A stretch of DNA of 64,000 nt from Mycolicibacterium arabiense (GCF_010731815.2 NZ_AP022593.1:2170001-2234000); one strand, 5' to 3'. Shown: positions 52,570 to 62,193, numbered from the stretch's first letter. The notes: generated from the sequence alone by a model not told the origin. Program-made: numbers and translations.

Positions 52570-52746
52570 GTGGAACTCTCAGGTTTGCTGAGGACCATCG
52601 ACGGGGAACCTGGACACACACCGCAAGCATTGGAGCGTCGCATGGTCCTCGGCACGAATTACCGTTTTGGCGCAGGCGCGTACCTCATCATGCTCAGCGT
52701 GGCCGCATGGCAGGCCTCGGTGAACCGACCGGACTCGAGCAAATAG
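52570..52746 (+). CDS. Hypothetical 58-residue protein
   Basis: A short frame starting GTG and preceded by GAGGTGA at 52558-52564, an almost perfect Shine-Dalgarno match at a good distance. The product starts MELSGLLRTIDGEPGHTPQA, then has one hydrophobic stretch (FGAGAYLIMLSVAAWQA) and a charged end (NRPDSSK). That would suit a single-pass membrane microprotein. I recognise no family. Support rests on the ribosome binding site and intact frame. Confidence 0.4.
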   Translation: MELSGLLRTIDGEPGHTPQALERRMVLGTNYRFGAGAYLIMLSVAAWQASVNRPDSSK

Positions 52747-52822
52747 CCCGAACCTCACCGACGCGACCCCTCCGAACGAGGACCGTGTCAGTTCCACGAG
52801 CAACGTCGTTACGCTGTGCCGC

Positions 52823-54082
52823 ATGGCTGCGGAAATCGTGCCGGTCCGGCTCGGACTGACCAAAGGCGACCTGTACACCCTGTGGGCCCCGTCTTGGCGG
52901 GACGCAGACGACGAATGGCAGGGCTTCCTCGGCAAGGACGACGATCTCTACGCCTTCGAGTCGGTTGCCGACCTGGTGGCGTTCGTCCGGTCGAGCAAGG
53001 ACAATGACCTCGCCGACCACCCCGCGTGGCCGGCTCTGGTCGAGGCGACGGCCCACCGCTGCGACCCCGACGAGGAGCACGTCTACGACCTCGTCGACGT
53101 TCCCGAGGTCGCGGCCGAGAAGCCCACCGAGGCCTCGGTGGCATCGCTTCTGCGGTCGCTGTCGATCGTGCAGTCCCTCGGATCGGTCTGTGACCTGACC
53201 GCGGTCGCCAAGTTCTTCAACGGCAACCCGGTGCTCGGTTCGCTCGGCGGCGGCATCGACGTCTTCGCAGGACGCGCAGGCCGCAAGCGCTGGGCCGAGA
53301 TCGAAGGCGTCATCGGCCGCAACTGGGAATCCGTGCTCGACTCGATCGACGAAATCGTCACCGTTCCCGACGTCGACTCGGCGGCCTCTGAGAAGGCCGC
53401 GGCAGAACTGGCCGAGCCTGCGCCCGAACCCGACGAGCCCGAAGTCGAGGAGCCGGTGATCGACGGCGTCGTCGACACCGACGACGAGGAGGACGCGCTC
53501 GCCGCGCACGCCGAGGATCAGGTCCTCGGCACCGACGAGAACTTCTGGGTCCAGGTCGGCATTGACCCGATCCGCATCATCAGCCGCGGTGGAACCTACT
53601 ACACGCTGCGCTGCTACCTCGGTGAGAACCCGGTCTTCCTCGGTCGCAACGGACGCATCAGCGTCTTCGGCTCCGAGCGCGCGCTGGCTCGGTACCTCGC
53701 CGACGAACACGAGAGTGACCTGTCGGAGCTGTCGACCTACGACGACGTCCGGACCGCCGCGACCGACGGCTCGCTCGAGATCGAGGTCACCGAGGAGAAC
53801 GTCTACGTCCTCAGCGGTCTCGCCGACGACATCGCCGACGGACCCGACGCCATCGACCGCGACCAGCTCGACCTCGCCGTCGAACTGCTGCGCGACGTCA
53901 GCGACTACGCCGAGGACACCACTGTCGACGCCGCCCTCGACCCCGACCAGCCACTGGGCCGCTTCGTGGCGCACGCGCTGGATCCGGAGACGGTGACCGC
54001 GCCCCCCGCGCCGTACGCCAAGGCCGTCGCGCAGTGGGAGCAACTGGAGACGTTCGTCGAGTCGCGACTGCGCACCGAGTGA
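52823..54082 (+). CDS. Conserved mycobacterial protein (Rv3311-like)
   Basis: A 419-residue acidic protein. The start MAAEIVPVRLGLTKGDLYTL and the next WAPSWRDADDEWQGFLGKDDD agree with Rv3311 of M. tuberculosis. Its length is nearly the same and its position before add matches. An Asp/Glu-rich segment near residues 195-240 separates two similar halves (YTLWAPSW...FLGKDDDLYAFES and YTLRCYLGENPVFLGRNGRISVFGS), suggesting internal duplication. TACGCT at 52810-52815 may be a -10 for a leaderless mRNA. Function unknown. Confidence 0.85.
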   Translation: MAAEIVPVRLGLTKGDLYTLWAPSWRDADDEWQGFLGKDDDLYAFESVADLVAFVRSSKDNDLADHPAWPALVEATAHRCDPDEEHVYDLVDVPEVAAEKPTEASVASLLRSLSIVQSLGSVCDLTAVAKFFNGNPVLGSLGGGIDVFAGRAGRKRWAEIEGVIGRNWESVLDSIDEIVTVPDVDSAASEKAAAELAEPAPEPDEPEVEEPVIDGVVDTDDEEDALAAHAEDQVLGTDENFWVQVGIDPIRIISRGGTYYTLRCYLGENPVFLGRNGRISVFGSERALARYLADEHESDLSELSTYDDVRTAATDGSLEIEVTEENVYVLSGLADDIADGPDAIDRDQLDLAVELLRDVSDYAEDTTVDAALDPDQPLGRFVAHALDPETVTAPPAPYAKAVAQWEQLETFVESRLRTE

Positions 54083-54120
54083 CGCGATGAGTTCTGCCGC
54101 GGCAGCGGGTCTGCACCGGC

Positions 54121-54945
54121 ATGACCATCACTGACGGAGTCGTCACCCACTCGCTCGACGTTCCCGGCGCACGCCTGCACTACGAGGTGCGTGGCTCCGG
54201 GCCCCTGCTGCTCGTCATCGGATCACCGATGGCCGCCTCCGAGTTCGCCACCGTTGCGGACGCACTCGCCGCCGACTACACCGTCGTCACCTACGACCCG
54301 CGCGGGTACGCCGGGAGCCGGCTCGACGATCCGACCAGCCCGTCGACGCCAGACATCCGGGCCGACGACGTCGCCGCGATCATCGACGCGGTCGGCACCG
54401 GACCCGCCGACGTGTTCGGCTCCAGCGGCGGCGCTGTCACCGGTCTGGCACTCGTCGCCAGGCACCCCGACAAGGTGCGCACCCTGGTCGCCCACGAACC
54501 GCCGCTGACCGAACTTCTCTCCGACGCCGCCGAGCAACGGGCGGCCACCGACGCGATCATCGCGACCTACCACCGGGACGGATTCCAGGCCGCCTGGGTG
54601 CACTTCATGGTCAACGCAGGCTTCGACCTGCCCGAGGGCTACGGGCCCGGTGATCAGGGCGCCCCGGAACCCACGGGTGATCAGGCCGCCGAGTCCGACC
54701 GGTTCTTCGAACACGACCTCGCGTCGACGACGCGGTACCGCCCCGACGTCGAGGCCCTGCGCGCGGCACCCGCGCGGATCGTGATCGGACTGGGCGTCGA
54801 ATCGAGCACGCTGCTGACCGACGCGACGTCGCGTGCCACCGCCGACCTGCTCGGCGCCGAACTCGCCAAGTTCCCCGGCGACCACGGCGGCTTCATGGCA
54901 GTGCCCGACGCGTTCGCCGACCGCCTCCGCGACGTGCTCGGCTAG
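54121..54945 (+). CDS. Alpha/beta hydrolase
   Basis: A 274-residue hydrolase. [20 protein letters not shown] is the oxyanion region, [12 protein letters not shown] is typical of the family, and [20 protein letters not shown] is the nucleophile elbow with Ser (GSSGG). The catalytic His is probably in FPGDHGGFM. Substrate unknown. It follows the Rv3311-like gene by 38 bp and converges with add, with 4 nt of overlap. Confidence 0.85.
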   Translation: MTITDGVVTHSLDVPGARLHYEVRGSGPLLLVIGSPMAASEFATVADALAADYTVVTYDPRGYAGSRLDDPTSPSTPDIRADDVAAIIDAVGTGPADVFGSSGGAVTGLALVARHPDKVRTLVAHEPPLTELLSDAAEQRAATDAIIATYHRDGFQAAWVHFMVNAGFDLPEGYGPGDQGAPEPTGDQAAESDRFFEHDLASTTRYRPDVEALRAAPARIVIGLGVESSTLLTDATSRATADLLGAELAKFPGDHGGFMAVPDAFADRLRDVLG

Positions 54946-56030
54946 CCGACGAGTACCGCGTAGCGCGGCTTGATCACGTCGTCGATGATCGACAGACGTT
55001 CGTCGAACGGGATGAACGCCGACTTCATCGCGTTGATCGTGAACCGCTGCAGATCGGTCCACCCGTAGCCGAAAGCGTCTACCAGCAGCCGCATTTCGTG
55101 ACTCATCGTGGTGTCGCTCATCAGCCGGTTGTCGGTGTTGACGGTGACGCGGAAGCGCAGCCGCGCCAGGAGATCGAACGGGTGACCCTCGATGCTCGGC
55201 GCGGCGCCGGTCTGCACGTTGCTGCTCGGGCACATCTCCAACGGAATGCGCTTGTCCCGCAGGAGCGACGCGAGTCGGCCGAGGCGAATCGCTCCGTCCG
55301 GCATGCGCTCGATGTCGTCGACGATGCGGACACCGTGCCCGAGCCGATCGGCCCCGCAGAACGCGATGGCCTCGTGGATCGACGGCAGACCGAATGCCTC
55401 GCCGGCGTGAATCGTGAAGCGCGCGTTGTTGCCTCGCATGTACTCGAATGCGTCGAGGTGGCGACTGGGCGGGTAACCGGCCTCGGCGCCCGCGATGTCG
55501 AAGCCCACGACGCCCTTGTCGCGGAACCTGATCGCCAGCTCCGCGATCTCGCGCGACCGGGCGGCGTGCCGCATCGCGGTCACCAGACAGCGCACCGTGA
55601 TGGGCCGGCCCTCCGCAGCTGCGGCCTTCTCGCCGTCGGCGAACCCGGCGAGCACCGCGTCGACGACCGCGTCGAGCGAGAGCCCGCCCTCGATGTGCAG
55701 CTCGGGGGCGAACCGCACCTCGGCGTAGACGACGGCGTCGGCGGCCAGGTCCTCGGCGCACTCCTTGGCGACCCGGTGCAACGCTTCGGGGGTCTGCATG
55801 ACGCCGACGGTGTGCGCGAAGGGCTCGAGGTAGCGGACCAGCGACCCGCTGTGTGCCCGGGTACGGAACCACGTGGCGAGTTCGTCGACGTCGGTCTCGG
55901 GCAGGTCGTCGTACCCGCACTCGGCGGCCAACTCCACCACGGTCGCGGGCCGCAATCCACCGTCGAGGTGGTCGTGCAGCAGCGCCTTGGGTGCCTGCTG
56001 GATGTTCTCCAGTGTCAACGGCGTCGTCAT
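54942..56030 (-). CDS. add: Adenosine deaminase
   Basis: About 362 residues, close to M. tuberculosis Add (365). [12 protein letters not shown] holds the first zinc-binding histidines, [18 protein letters not shown] carries the next His and catalytic Glu, LGHGVRIV follows, and [12 protein letters not shown] contains the final Asp. It deaminates adenosine and deoxyadenosine to the inosine forms. ATG at 56030 has AGGAG just upstream, overlapping the deoA stop; add is last in the cdd-deoA-add operon. Confidence 0.94.
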   Translation of the reverse strand: MTTPLTLENIQQAPKALLHDHLDGGLRPATVVELAAECGYDDLPETDVDELATWFRTRAHSGSLVRYLEPFAHTVGVMQTPEALHRVAKECAEDLAADAVVYAEVRFAPELHIEGGLSLDAVVDAVLAGFADGEKAAAAEGRPITVRCLVTAMRHAARSREIAELAIRFRDKGVVGFDIAGAEAGYPPSRHLDAFEYMRGNNARFTIHAGEAFGLPSIHEAIAFCGADRLGHGVRIVDDIERMPDGAIRLGRLASLLRDKRIPLEMCPSSNVQTGAAPSIEGHPFDLLARLRFRVTVNTDNRLMSDTTMSHEMRLLVDAFGYGWTDLQRFTINAMKSAFIPFDERLSIIDDVIKPRYAVLVG

Positions 56031-56038
56031 CGCAGCTC

Positions 56039-57388
56039 CTAGGTGATCCGATCGATGATGAGTGGGCCGATCTCGGGCTTCGGATCGTCCGCCGAGAGCA
56101 CCTGCCATCCGCCGTCGAGTTCGGCCATCGCTCCGGCGAACCGTTCCTCGGTGTCGGTGTAGAGGGTGAACAGCGCCTCGCCCGCCGCGACCGGCTCGCC
56201 CGGTCGGCGGTGCATCACGACGCCCGCTCCGAACTGCACCTGCTCACCGGGGGCCGAGCGACCCGCACCGAGCCGCCACACCGCCAGTCCCACCGCCATC
56301 GCGTCGATGTCACCCATCGTGCCACCGCGGGCCGCCGTGATGGTCTCGGAACGGGCGCCGACCGGCAACGGGTGCGACAGGTCCCCGCCCTGCGCGGCGA
56401 CGAGCGCGCGGAAGCAGTCCATGGCCGTGCCGTCGGCCAGCGTCTGCGCCGGATCGGTGCCACCGACCCCCGCGGCATCGAGCATCTCCCGCGCCAGCGC
56501 CAGGGTCAGCTCCACGACGTCCTCGGGGCCCCCGCCTGCCAGCACGTCGAGCGACTCGGCGACCTCCACGGCGTTGCCCACGGCGCGGCCGAGCGGCCGG
56601 TTCATGTCGGTGAGCAGTGCGCGCGTCGGGACCCCGTGCGCCGTGCCGAGGTCGACCATCGTGCGGGCCAATTCGCGCGACTCGTCCTCGGTCTTGAGGA
56701 ACGCACCGCGTCCGACCTTCGAGTCGAGCACCAGCGCACGGGCGCCCTCGGCGATCTTCTTGCTCATCACCGAACTCGCGATCAGCGGCAACGACTCGGT
56801 CGTGGCGGTGACGTCGCGCAGCGCGTAGATCTTGCGGTCGGCGGGCGCGAGATCACCCGCGGCGAACACAGCCGCGCCGATGCCCTGAAGTTGTTCGCGA
56901 ATCTGGCTTTTGGAGATCTCGGCGGTGAAGCCGGCTATCGACTCGAGCTTGTCGAGCGTCCCACCGGTGTGCCCTAGTCCGCGCCCGGCGGCCTGCGGCA
57001 CCGCGGCGCCGCACGCCATCACGACGGGCACCAGCGGGATGGTGATCTTGTCCCCGACCCCGCCGGTGGAGTGCTTGTCCACCAACGCCAACGGCCGCCC
57101 GTCGCGCCGCAGATCGGTGAAGTCGAACCTCTCGCCGGAGCCGATCATGGCGGCCGTCCACCGCGCGATCTCGCCCGGCGCCATTCCGCGCAAGAAGATG
57201 GCCATCAACAACGCCGACATCTGCTCGTCGTGCACGCGACCGTGGGTGTACCCGTCGATCACCCAGTCGATGGCCGCGTCCGACAGCTCGCGTCCGTCGC
57301 GCTTGGTCCGGATGACGGTGGGTGCGTCGAGGTGGGCTTGCGCCTTGTCGGACGTACCCCGAGCCCCTTCGGAAGTGAACTGGGTCAC
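56039..57388 (-). CDS. deoA: Thymidine phosphorylase
   Basis: About 449 residues. [20 protein letters not shown] is the conserved phosphate-binding segment of the thymidine/pyrimidine-nucleoside phosphorylase family; [20 protein letters not shown] follows. It splits thymidine to thymine and deoxyribose 1-phosphate. GTG at 57388 is used since it overlaps the cdd stop (GTGA); it adds about 20 residues relative to M. tuberculosis DeoA, so a later start (near the [12 protein letters not shown] segment) is possible. Confidence 0.93.
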   Translation of the reverse strand: MTQFTSEGARGTSDKAQAHLDAPTVIRTKRDGRELSDAAIDWVIDGYTHGRVHDEQMSALLMAIFLRGMAPGEIARWTAAMIGSGERFDFTDLRRDGRPLALVDKHSTGGVGDKITIPLVPVVMACGAAVPQAAGRGLGHTGGTLDKLESIAGFTAEISKSQIREQLQGIGAAVFAAGDLAPADRKIYALRDVTATTESLPLIASSVMSKKIAEGARALVLDSKVGRGAFLKTEDESRELARTMVDLGTAHGVPTRALLTDMNRPLGRAVGNAVEVAESLDVLAGGGPEDVVELTLALAREMLDAAGVGGTDPAQTLADGTAMDCFRALVAAQGGDLSHPLPVGARSETITAARGGTMGDIDAMAVGLAVWRLGAGRSAPGEQVQFGAGVVMHRRPGEPVAAGEALFTLYTDTEERFAGAMAELDGGWQVLSADDPKPEIGPLIIDRIT

Positions 57389-57804
57389 TGCGTTTGCCCT
57401 CCCGCGTGCACGCGTTCGATGTCGTCGGGGCCGAACGCGTCGGGCAGCAGGTCGCGCAGCGGCCGCGGGCCGTCCGGGTGGGCGATCAGCATGTCGGCGC
57501 CGCCGTGCTCCAGAAGCAATTGGCGACAGCGTCCACACGGCATCAGGAGGTGCCCGGAGGCGTCCACGCACACCAGCGCGATCAGGCGTCCGCCGCCGCC
57601 GGAATGTAGGGCCGAGACCACAGCGCACTCGGCACAGAGACCCAGGCCATATGAGACATTCTCCACATTGCAACCGGCGACGATCCGCGCATCGCTGGTC
57701 AGTGCGGCCGCACCGACCGGAAACCGGGAGTAGGGCGCATAGGCATGCCCGGAGACGTCCATTGCCTTGTCGCGCAACAGATTCCAGTCGATTTCAGTGG
57801 TCAC
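57385..57804 (-). CDS. cdd: Cytidine deaminase
   Basis: About 139 residues. CNVENVSYGLGLCAECAVVSAL contains the zinc-binding Cys and catalytic CAE motif, with PCGRCRQLL supplying the other two zinc cysteines. It deaminates cytidine and deoxycytidine. GTG at 57804 has GGAG upstream and gives the usual short N-terminus; ATG 57846 is an alternative. First gene of cdd-deoA-add, divergent from sdhC across a gap of about 240 bp. Confidence 0.93.
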   Translation of the reverse strand: MTTEIDWNLLRDKAMDVSGHAYAPYSRFPVGAAALTSDARIVAGCNVENVSYGLGLCAECAVVSALHSGGGGRLIALVCVDASGHLLMPCGRCRQLLLEHGGADMLIAHPDGPRPLRDLLPDAFGPDDIERVHAGGQTQ

Positions 57805-58045
57805 GTCAGCTCCGCCGGTCGCGCTCTGAATGCATTCCGAAAACATGGGTCGGTGGCTCGAATCACTAGCTAGGACACCCTAACTTCGCCGTTGAGAGGG
57901 CTACCCCTGCCCACACGCTAGTTCTTTGGAGAGGACTATTGGGATTAGAGTCCCACCCGAGGTTTGGGCAGGTTCGCCGCCGATTGAGCAACAATCGCAC
58001 GGACCTTTCGCCCGGACGTCCACCGATGGCGTTGGAGGTCGGAAA

Positions 58046-58474
58046 ATGAGTACAGCAACAGCCGCGGATTCGGCCATACCGGCCCCGCGATCGTCCCCAC
58101 CGCGCCGCCGCACTCTCTACCGCGGCGACCCGGGCATGTGGTCGTGGGTTCTCCACCGCATCTCCGGCGCGACGATCTTCTTCTTCCTCTTCGTGCACGT
58201 GCTCGACATGGCGCTGCTGCGCGTCAGCCCCGAGGCGCTCAACCAGGTCATGGAGACCTACAAGACCCCGGTCATCGGCCTCATGGAGATGGGCTTGGTG
58301 GCGGCCGTGCTCTACCACGCCCTCAACGGCATCCGGATCATCCTCATCGACTTCTGGAAGGACGGTCCGCGTTACCAGCGTCAGATGCTGTGGGTCGTCG
58401 CCGGAGTCTTCATCGCCGCCCTCGTCGGCTCCCTTGGAGTGATTGGCATGCACATGGTGGAGCGTTTCCTATGA
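58046..58474 (+). CDS. sdhC: Succinate dehydrogenase cytochrome b556 subunit
   Basis: About 142 residues. WVLHRISGATIFFFLFVHVLDM is the SdhC signature with heme- and quinone-region His, and VLYHALNGIRIILIDFW is the second conserved helix. Three membrane helices anchor complex II. ATG at 58046 is preceded by TTGGAGG; the N-terminus is longer and Pro/Ser-rich compared with the 112-residue M. tuberculosis annotation. Its stop overlaps the sdhD start (ATGA). Confidence 0.92.
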   Translation: MSTATAADSAIPAPRSSPPRRRTLYRGDPGMWSWVLHRISGATIFFFLFVHVLDMALLRVSPEALNQVMETYKTPVIGLMEMGLVAAVLYHALNGIRIILIDFWKDGPRYQRQMLWVVAGVFIAALVGSLGVIGMHMVERFL

Positions 58475-58953
58475 GCCCCGCAGTGGAGAACCCCTACGAC
58501 CACCTCAGCGAGCGTGGCGGCCCTGCACCCGTGATGCAGCGGGCCTTCGACCGGCCCGCCGGGCTCGACAACCCGCGCGCCCCGCGCCGTCGCAGCGCGA
58601 TGCCGAACTTCGAGAAGTACGCGTGGCTGTTCATGCGCTTCTCCGGGCTGGTGCTGGTGTTCCTGGCGCTCGGCCACCTCTACATCATGTTGATGGTCGA
58701 GAACGGCGTGTACCGCCTCGACTTCAACTTCATCGCGCAGCGCTGGGCGTCACCGTTCTGGCAGACCTGGGACCTGGCGCTGCTCTGGCTGGCTCAGCTG
58801 CACGGCGGCAACGGCATGCGGACGATCATCGCCGACTACACCCGCAAGGACTCGACGAAGTTCTGGCTGAACACCGTGCTGCTGCTGTCGATCGTGTTCA
58901 CGCTGGTGCTGGGTACTTACGTGCTGCTGACGTTCGACCCGAACATCTCGTGA
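58471..58953 (+). CDS. sdhD: Succinate dehydrogenase hydrophobic membrane anchor subunit
   Basis: About 160 residues. A hydrophilic N-terminus (about 45 residues) is followed by three helices, with WLAQLHGGNGMRTIIADYTRK as the conserved quinone/heme-site region of SdhD. With SdhC it forms the membrane anchor of complex II. Starts at 58471 overlapping sdhC by 4 nt; sdhA follows after 55 bp. Confidence 0.92.
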   Translation: MSPAVENPYDHLSERGGPAPVMQRAFDRPAGLDNPRAPRRRSAMPNFEKYAWLFMRFSGLVLVFLALGHLYIMLMVENGVYRLDFNFIAQRWASPFWQTWDLALLWLAQLHGGNGMRTIIADYTRKDSTKFWLNTVLLLSIVFTLVLGTYVLLTFDPNIS

Positions 58954-59008
58954 CAGGGCGCGCGGAACGGGCAATATCGATCTTTGGAAGAAGTCAGGTG
59001 ATCTCGAA

Positions 59009-60802
59009 GTGATTACTGAACACCGCTACGACGTCGTGATCGTGGGTGCCGGCGGCGCGGGCATGCGGGCCGCCGTCGAGGCAGGCCCCCGCGCCCGCAC
59101 GGCAGTGCTCACCAAGCTGTACCCGACGCGCAGCCACACCGGCGCCGCGCAGGGCGGCATGTGCGCCGCGCTGGCCAACGTCGAGGACGACAACTGGGAG
59201 TGGCACACCTTCGACACCGTCAAGGGCGGCGACTACCTCGCCGACCAGGACGCCGTCGAGATCATGTGCCGTGAGGCCATCGACGCCGTCTACGACCTCG
59301 AGAAGATGGGGATGCCGTTCAACCGCACCCCCGAGGGCCGCATCGACCAGCGTCGCTTCGGCGGTCACACCCGCGATCACGGCAAGGCGCCCGTCCGCCG
59401 CGCCTGTTACGCCGCCGACCGCACCGGCCACATGATCCTGCAGACCCTGTACCAAAACTGCGTCAAGCACGACGTGGAGTTCTTCAACGAGTTCTACGCA
59501 CTCGACCTGGTGCTGTCGGACACGCCCGGCGGCCCCGTCGCCACCGGCGTCGTGGCCTACGAGTTGGCCACCGGTGACGTCCACGTCTTCCACGCCAAGG
59601 CGATCGTGTTCGCCACCGGCGGGTCGGGCCGGATGTACAAGACCACGTCCAACGCCCACACGCTGACCGGCGACGGTCTCGGCATCGTGTTCCGCAAGGG
59701 ACTTCCGCTGGAGGACATGGAGTTCCACCAGTTCCACCCGACGGGCCTGGCCGGCCTCGGCATCCTGATCTCCGAAGCCGTGCGCGGCGAGGGCGGACGC
59801 CTGCTCAACGCCGACGGCGAACGGTTCATGGAGCGGTACGCGCCGACGATCGTCGACCTCGCGCCGCGCGACATCGTCGCCCGGTCCATGGTCCTCGAGG
59901 TGCTCGAGGGACGTGGCGCCGGACCGAACAAGGACTACGTCTACATCGACGTTCGGCACCTCGGCGCCGACGTCCTCGAGGCGAAACTGCCCGACATCAC
60001 CGAGTTCGCCCGCACCTACCTCGGCGTCGACCCGGTGACCGAACTGGTGCCGGTGTACCCGACGTGCCACTACGTGATGGGCGGCATCCCGACCACCGTG
60101 CACGGACAGGTGTTGCGCGACAACAACTCCGTCGTGCCAGGCCTGTACGCCGCAGGCGAGTGCGCATGCGTGTCGGTGCACGGCTCGAACCGCCTCGGCA
60201 CCAACTCGCTGCTCGACATCAACGTGTTCGGCCGCCGCGCCGGACTCGCCGCCGCGGACTACGCGATGAACCACGACTTCGTCGACATGCCCGAGCAGCC
60301 CGCGGGAATGGTGACGAGCTGGGTGGGCGACATCCTCTCCGAGCACGGCAACGAGCGCGTCGCCGACATTCGCGGCGCCCTGCAGCAGTCGATGGACAAC
60401 AACGCCGCGGTGTTCCGCACCGAGGAGACGCTCAAGCAGGCGATGACCGACATCCACTCCCTCAAGGAGCGGTACGCGCGAATCACGGTGCAGGACAAGG
60501 GCAAGCGCTACAACAGCGACCTGCTCGAGGCCATCGAGCTGGGCTTCTTGCTGGAGCTGGCCGAGGTCACCGTCGCAGGCGCACTGAACCGCAAGGAGTC
60601 CCGTGGCGGTCACGCCCGCGAGGACTACCCGAACCGCGACGACACCAACTACATGCGCCACACCATGGCGTACAAGGTGATCGACGACAAGAGCGAGGCG
60701 ACCGGGGGCTCGGCCAAGGCCACCGACCTGCTGTCCGACATCCGCCTGGACTACAAGCCCGTGGTCCAGACGCGCTATGAGCCCATGGAACGGAAGTACT
60801 GA
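59009..60802 (+). CDS. sdhA: Succinate dehydrogenase flavoprotein subunit
   Basis: A 597-residue FAD protein. VVIVGAGGAGMRAAVEA binds FAD, YPTRSHTGAAQGGMCAAL holds the His that carries covalent FAD, EFHQFHPTGLAGLG and VHGSNRLGTNSLLDINVFGR are conserved substrate and FAD motifs. It oxidises succinate to fumarate at the cytoplasmic face. GTG at 59009 begins MITEHRYDVVIVGAGG. Length agrees with M. tuberculosis SdhA (Rv3318). Confidence 0.96.
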   Translation: MITEHRYDVVIVGAGGAGMRAAVEAGPRARTAVLTKLYPTRSHTGAAQGGMCAALANVEDDNWEWHTFDTVKGGDYLADQDAVEIMCREAIDAVYDLEKMGMPFNRTPEGRIDQRRFGGHTRDHGKAPVRRACYAADRTGHMILQTLYQNCVKHDVEFFNEFYALDLVLSDTPGGPVATGVVAYELATGDVHVFHAKAIVFATGGSGRMYKTTSNAHTLTGDGLGIVFRKGLPLEDMEFHQFHPTGLAGLGILISEAVRGEGGRLLNADGERFMERYAPTIVDLAPRDIVARSMVLEVLEGRGAGPNKDYVYIDVRHLGADVLEAKLPDITEFARTYLGVDPVTELVPVYPTCHYVMGGIPTTVHGQVLRDNNSVVPGLYAAGECACVSVHGSNRLGTNSLLDINVFGRRAGLAAADYAMNHDFVDMPEQPAGMVTSWVGDILSEHGNERVADIRGALQQSMDNNAAVFRTEETLKQAMTDIHSLKERYARITVQDKGKRYNSDLLEAIELGFLLELAEVTVAGALNRKESRGGHAREDYPNRDDTNYMRHTMAYKVIDDKSEATGGSAKATDLLSDIRLDYKPVVQTRYEPMERKY

Positions 60803-60805
60803 CCG

Positions 60806-61582
60806 ATGAGCGCACCCGTCATCGACAAGGTCGACCAGCAGGAGCCGCCCGTGCCCGAGGGCGCGGTGATGGTCACGTTGAAGATCGCGCGTTTCAACCC
60901 AGACGATCCCGACGGCGCAGGCTTCCAGAGCTTCCGCGTGCCGTGCCTGCCCACCGACCGGCTGCTCAACCTGCTGCACTACGCGAAGTGGTACCTCGAC
61001 GGCACGCTGAGCTTCCGCCGGTCCTGCGCGCACGGCGTGTGCGGGTCGGACGCGATGCGGATCAACGGCGTCAACCGGCTGGCGTGCAAGGTGCTGATGC
61101 GCGACCTGCTGCCGAAGAACCCCGACAAGCAGCTCACCATCACCATCGAGCCGATTCGCGGCCTGCCGGTCGAGAAGGACCTCATCGTCGACATGGAGCC
61201 CTTCTTCGACGCCTACCGCGCCGTGAAGCCGTTCCTGATCACCAGCGGCAACGAGCCGACGCGCGAACGCATCCAGAGCCAGACCGACCGGGCTCGCTAC
61301 GACGACACCACCAAGTGCATCCTCTGCGCCTGCTGCACCACCAGCTGCCCGGTCTACTGGACCGAGGGCTCGTACTTCGGCCCGGCCGCGATCGTCAACG
61401 CCCACCGGTTCATCTTCGACAGCCGTGACGAGGCCGCCGCCGAGCGTCTCGACATCCTGAACGAGAAGGACGGCGTGTGGCGCTGCCGCACCACGTTCAA
61501 CTGCACGGAGTCCTGCCCCCGCGGCATCGAGGTCACCAAGGCGATCCAGGAGGTCAAGCGCGCACTGATGTTCGCGCGCTAG
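60806..61582 (+). CDS. sdhB: Succinate dehydrogenase iron-sulfur subunit
   Basis: A 258-residue Fe-S protein. RRSCAHGVCGSDAM and RLACKVLM bind the [2Fe-2S] cluster; CILCACCTTSCPVY and FNCTESCPRGIEVT bind the [4Fe-4S] and [3Fe-4S] clusters. It passes electrons from SdhA to quinone. It starts 3 bp after sdhA and ends the operon; a GC-rich hairpin begins immediately after its stop. Confidence 0.96.
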   Translation: MSAPVIDKVDQQEPPVPEGAVMVTLKIARFNPDDPDGAGFQSFRVPCLPTDRLLNLLHYAKWYLDGTLSFRRSCAHGVCGSDAMRINGVNRLACKVLMRDLLPKNPDKQLTITIEPIRGLPVEKDLIVDMEPFFDAYRAVKPFLITSGNEPTRERIQSQTDRARYDDTTKCILCACCTTSCPVYWTEGSYFGPAAIVNAHRFIFDSRDEAAAERLDILNEKDGVWRCRTTFNCTESCPRGIEVTKAIQEVKRALMFAR

Positions 61583-61608
61583 ACCCCCTGTCACCCTTTT
61601 GTGGGGGT
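61583..61608 (+). terminator. Possible hairpin terminator of the sdh operon
   Basis: ACCCCC (61583-61588) and GGGGGT (61603-61608) are complementary around a 14-nt loop containing a short T-run, directly after the sdhB stop codon. A 6-bp all-GC-type stem of this kind could slow or end transcription; the lack of a downstream T-run keeps confidence low. Confidence 0.4.
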
Positions 61609-61617
61609 TACCTCTTC

Positions 61618-61681
61618 CCGCGAGCGTGCGTGTCTGCGGGCGACACGCCGGGTTTCGACCCGAGTTCATGCACGCTCGCGG
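61618..61681 (+). repeat. Structured palindromic repeat, copy 1
   Basis: Outer arms CCGCGAGCGTGC (61618-61629) and its complement (61670-61681) are perfect. Inside are a conserved small stem GTGTC...GACAC (61630-61646) and a second stem GGGT-TTCG-ACCC (61650-61661) with a TTCG tetraloop. Folded, it would form a three-way junction. A second copy lies in inverted orientation at 62084-62147. Confidence 0.75.
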
Positions 61682-61684
61682 TAG

Positions 61685-62029
61685 TCAGAACACGAGCTGC
61701 CAGGCGACGAGTTCCATTGCCGCGTAGGGCACGGCGGCCAACACTCCGAGCACGGCCACGGCACCGGCGGTCTTCGTCACGCGACTCGCGAGGGCGCATG
61801 CGATGAGGCACCACGCCAGCGTCGCGCACCCCAGACTCCCCACGGCCGCTACCCGGCCGTTGGCCACGTCGACACCGTCGGGGAGCACGCCATTCTCGAA
61901 CTTCGAGGCGTACGCGCTGTCGCCCAGAATCGTGAATGCGCACGCGTAGGCGAAGGCGATCGCCACCGCCGCGCTCACGGACAAGACATTCGCCAGCTCG
62001 CCGCGCGAGCGCATCTCTTGAGAAGCCAT
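61685..62029 (-). CDS. Hypothetical three-helix membrane protein between the two repeats
   Basis: A 114-residue protein with three hydrophobic segments: NVLSVSAAVAIAFAYACAF, AAVGSLGCATLAWCLIACAL and AVLGVLAAVPYAAMELVAW. The N-terminus is polar (MASQEMRSRGE). No family recognised. It is framed on both sides by inverted copies of the same structured repeat, which begin 3 bp after its stop and about 55 bp before its start. Confidence 0.5.
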   Translation of the reverse strand: MASQEMRSRGELANVLSVSAAVAIAFAYACAFTILGDSAYASKFENGVLPDGVDVANGRVAAVGSLGCATLAWCLIACALASRVTKTAGAVAVLGVLAAVPYAAMELVAWQLVF

Positions 62030-62083
62030 GCCCCGACCTTGCCGTTCCCCCGACCAGACGGGATCGGTAGAACTACTCGTTCC

Positions 62084-62147
62084 CCGCGAGCGTGCGCGAA
62101 CTCCGCTTCTTTAGCGGCGTGTCGCCCGCAGACACGCACGCTCGCCG
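62084..62147 (-). repeat. Structured palindromic repeat, copy 2 (inverted)
   Basis: Read on the minus strand it matches copy 1: the outer arm GCGAGCGTGCG (62145-62135) pairs with its complement at 62086-62096. The conserved segment TGTCTGCGGGCGACACGCCG is identical to copy 1. The variable arm is CCGCT-tcttt-AGCGG (62103-62117 on the plus strand), which replaces the copy 1 stem with different but still complementary bases. Confidence 0.75.
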
Positions 62148-62193
62148 GAGAAGGTTCCCCCGCGAGAAGGTGCCCCCGGAGAAGGCGACCCCG

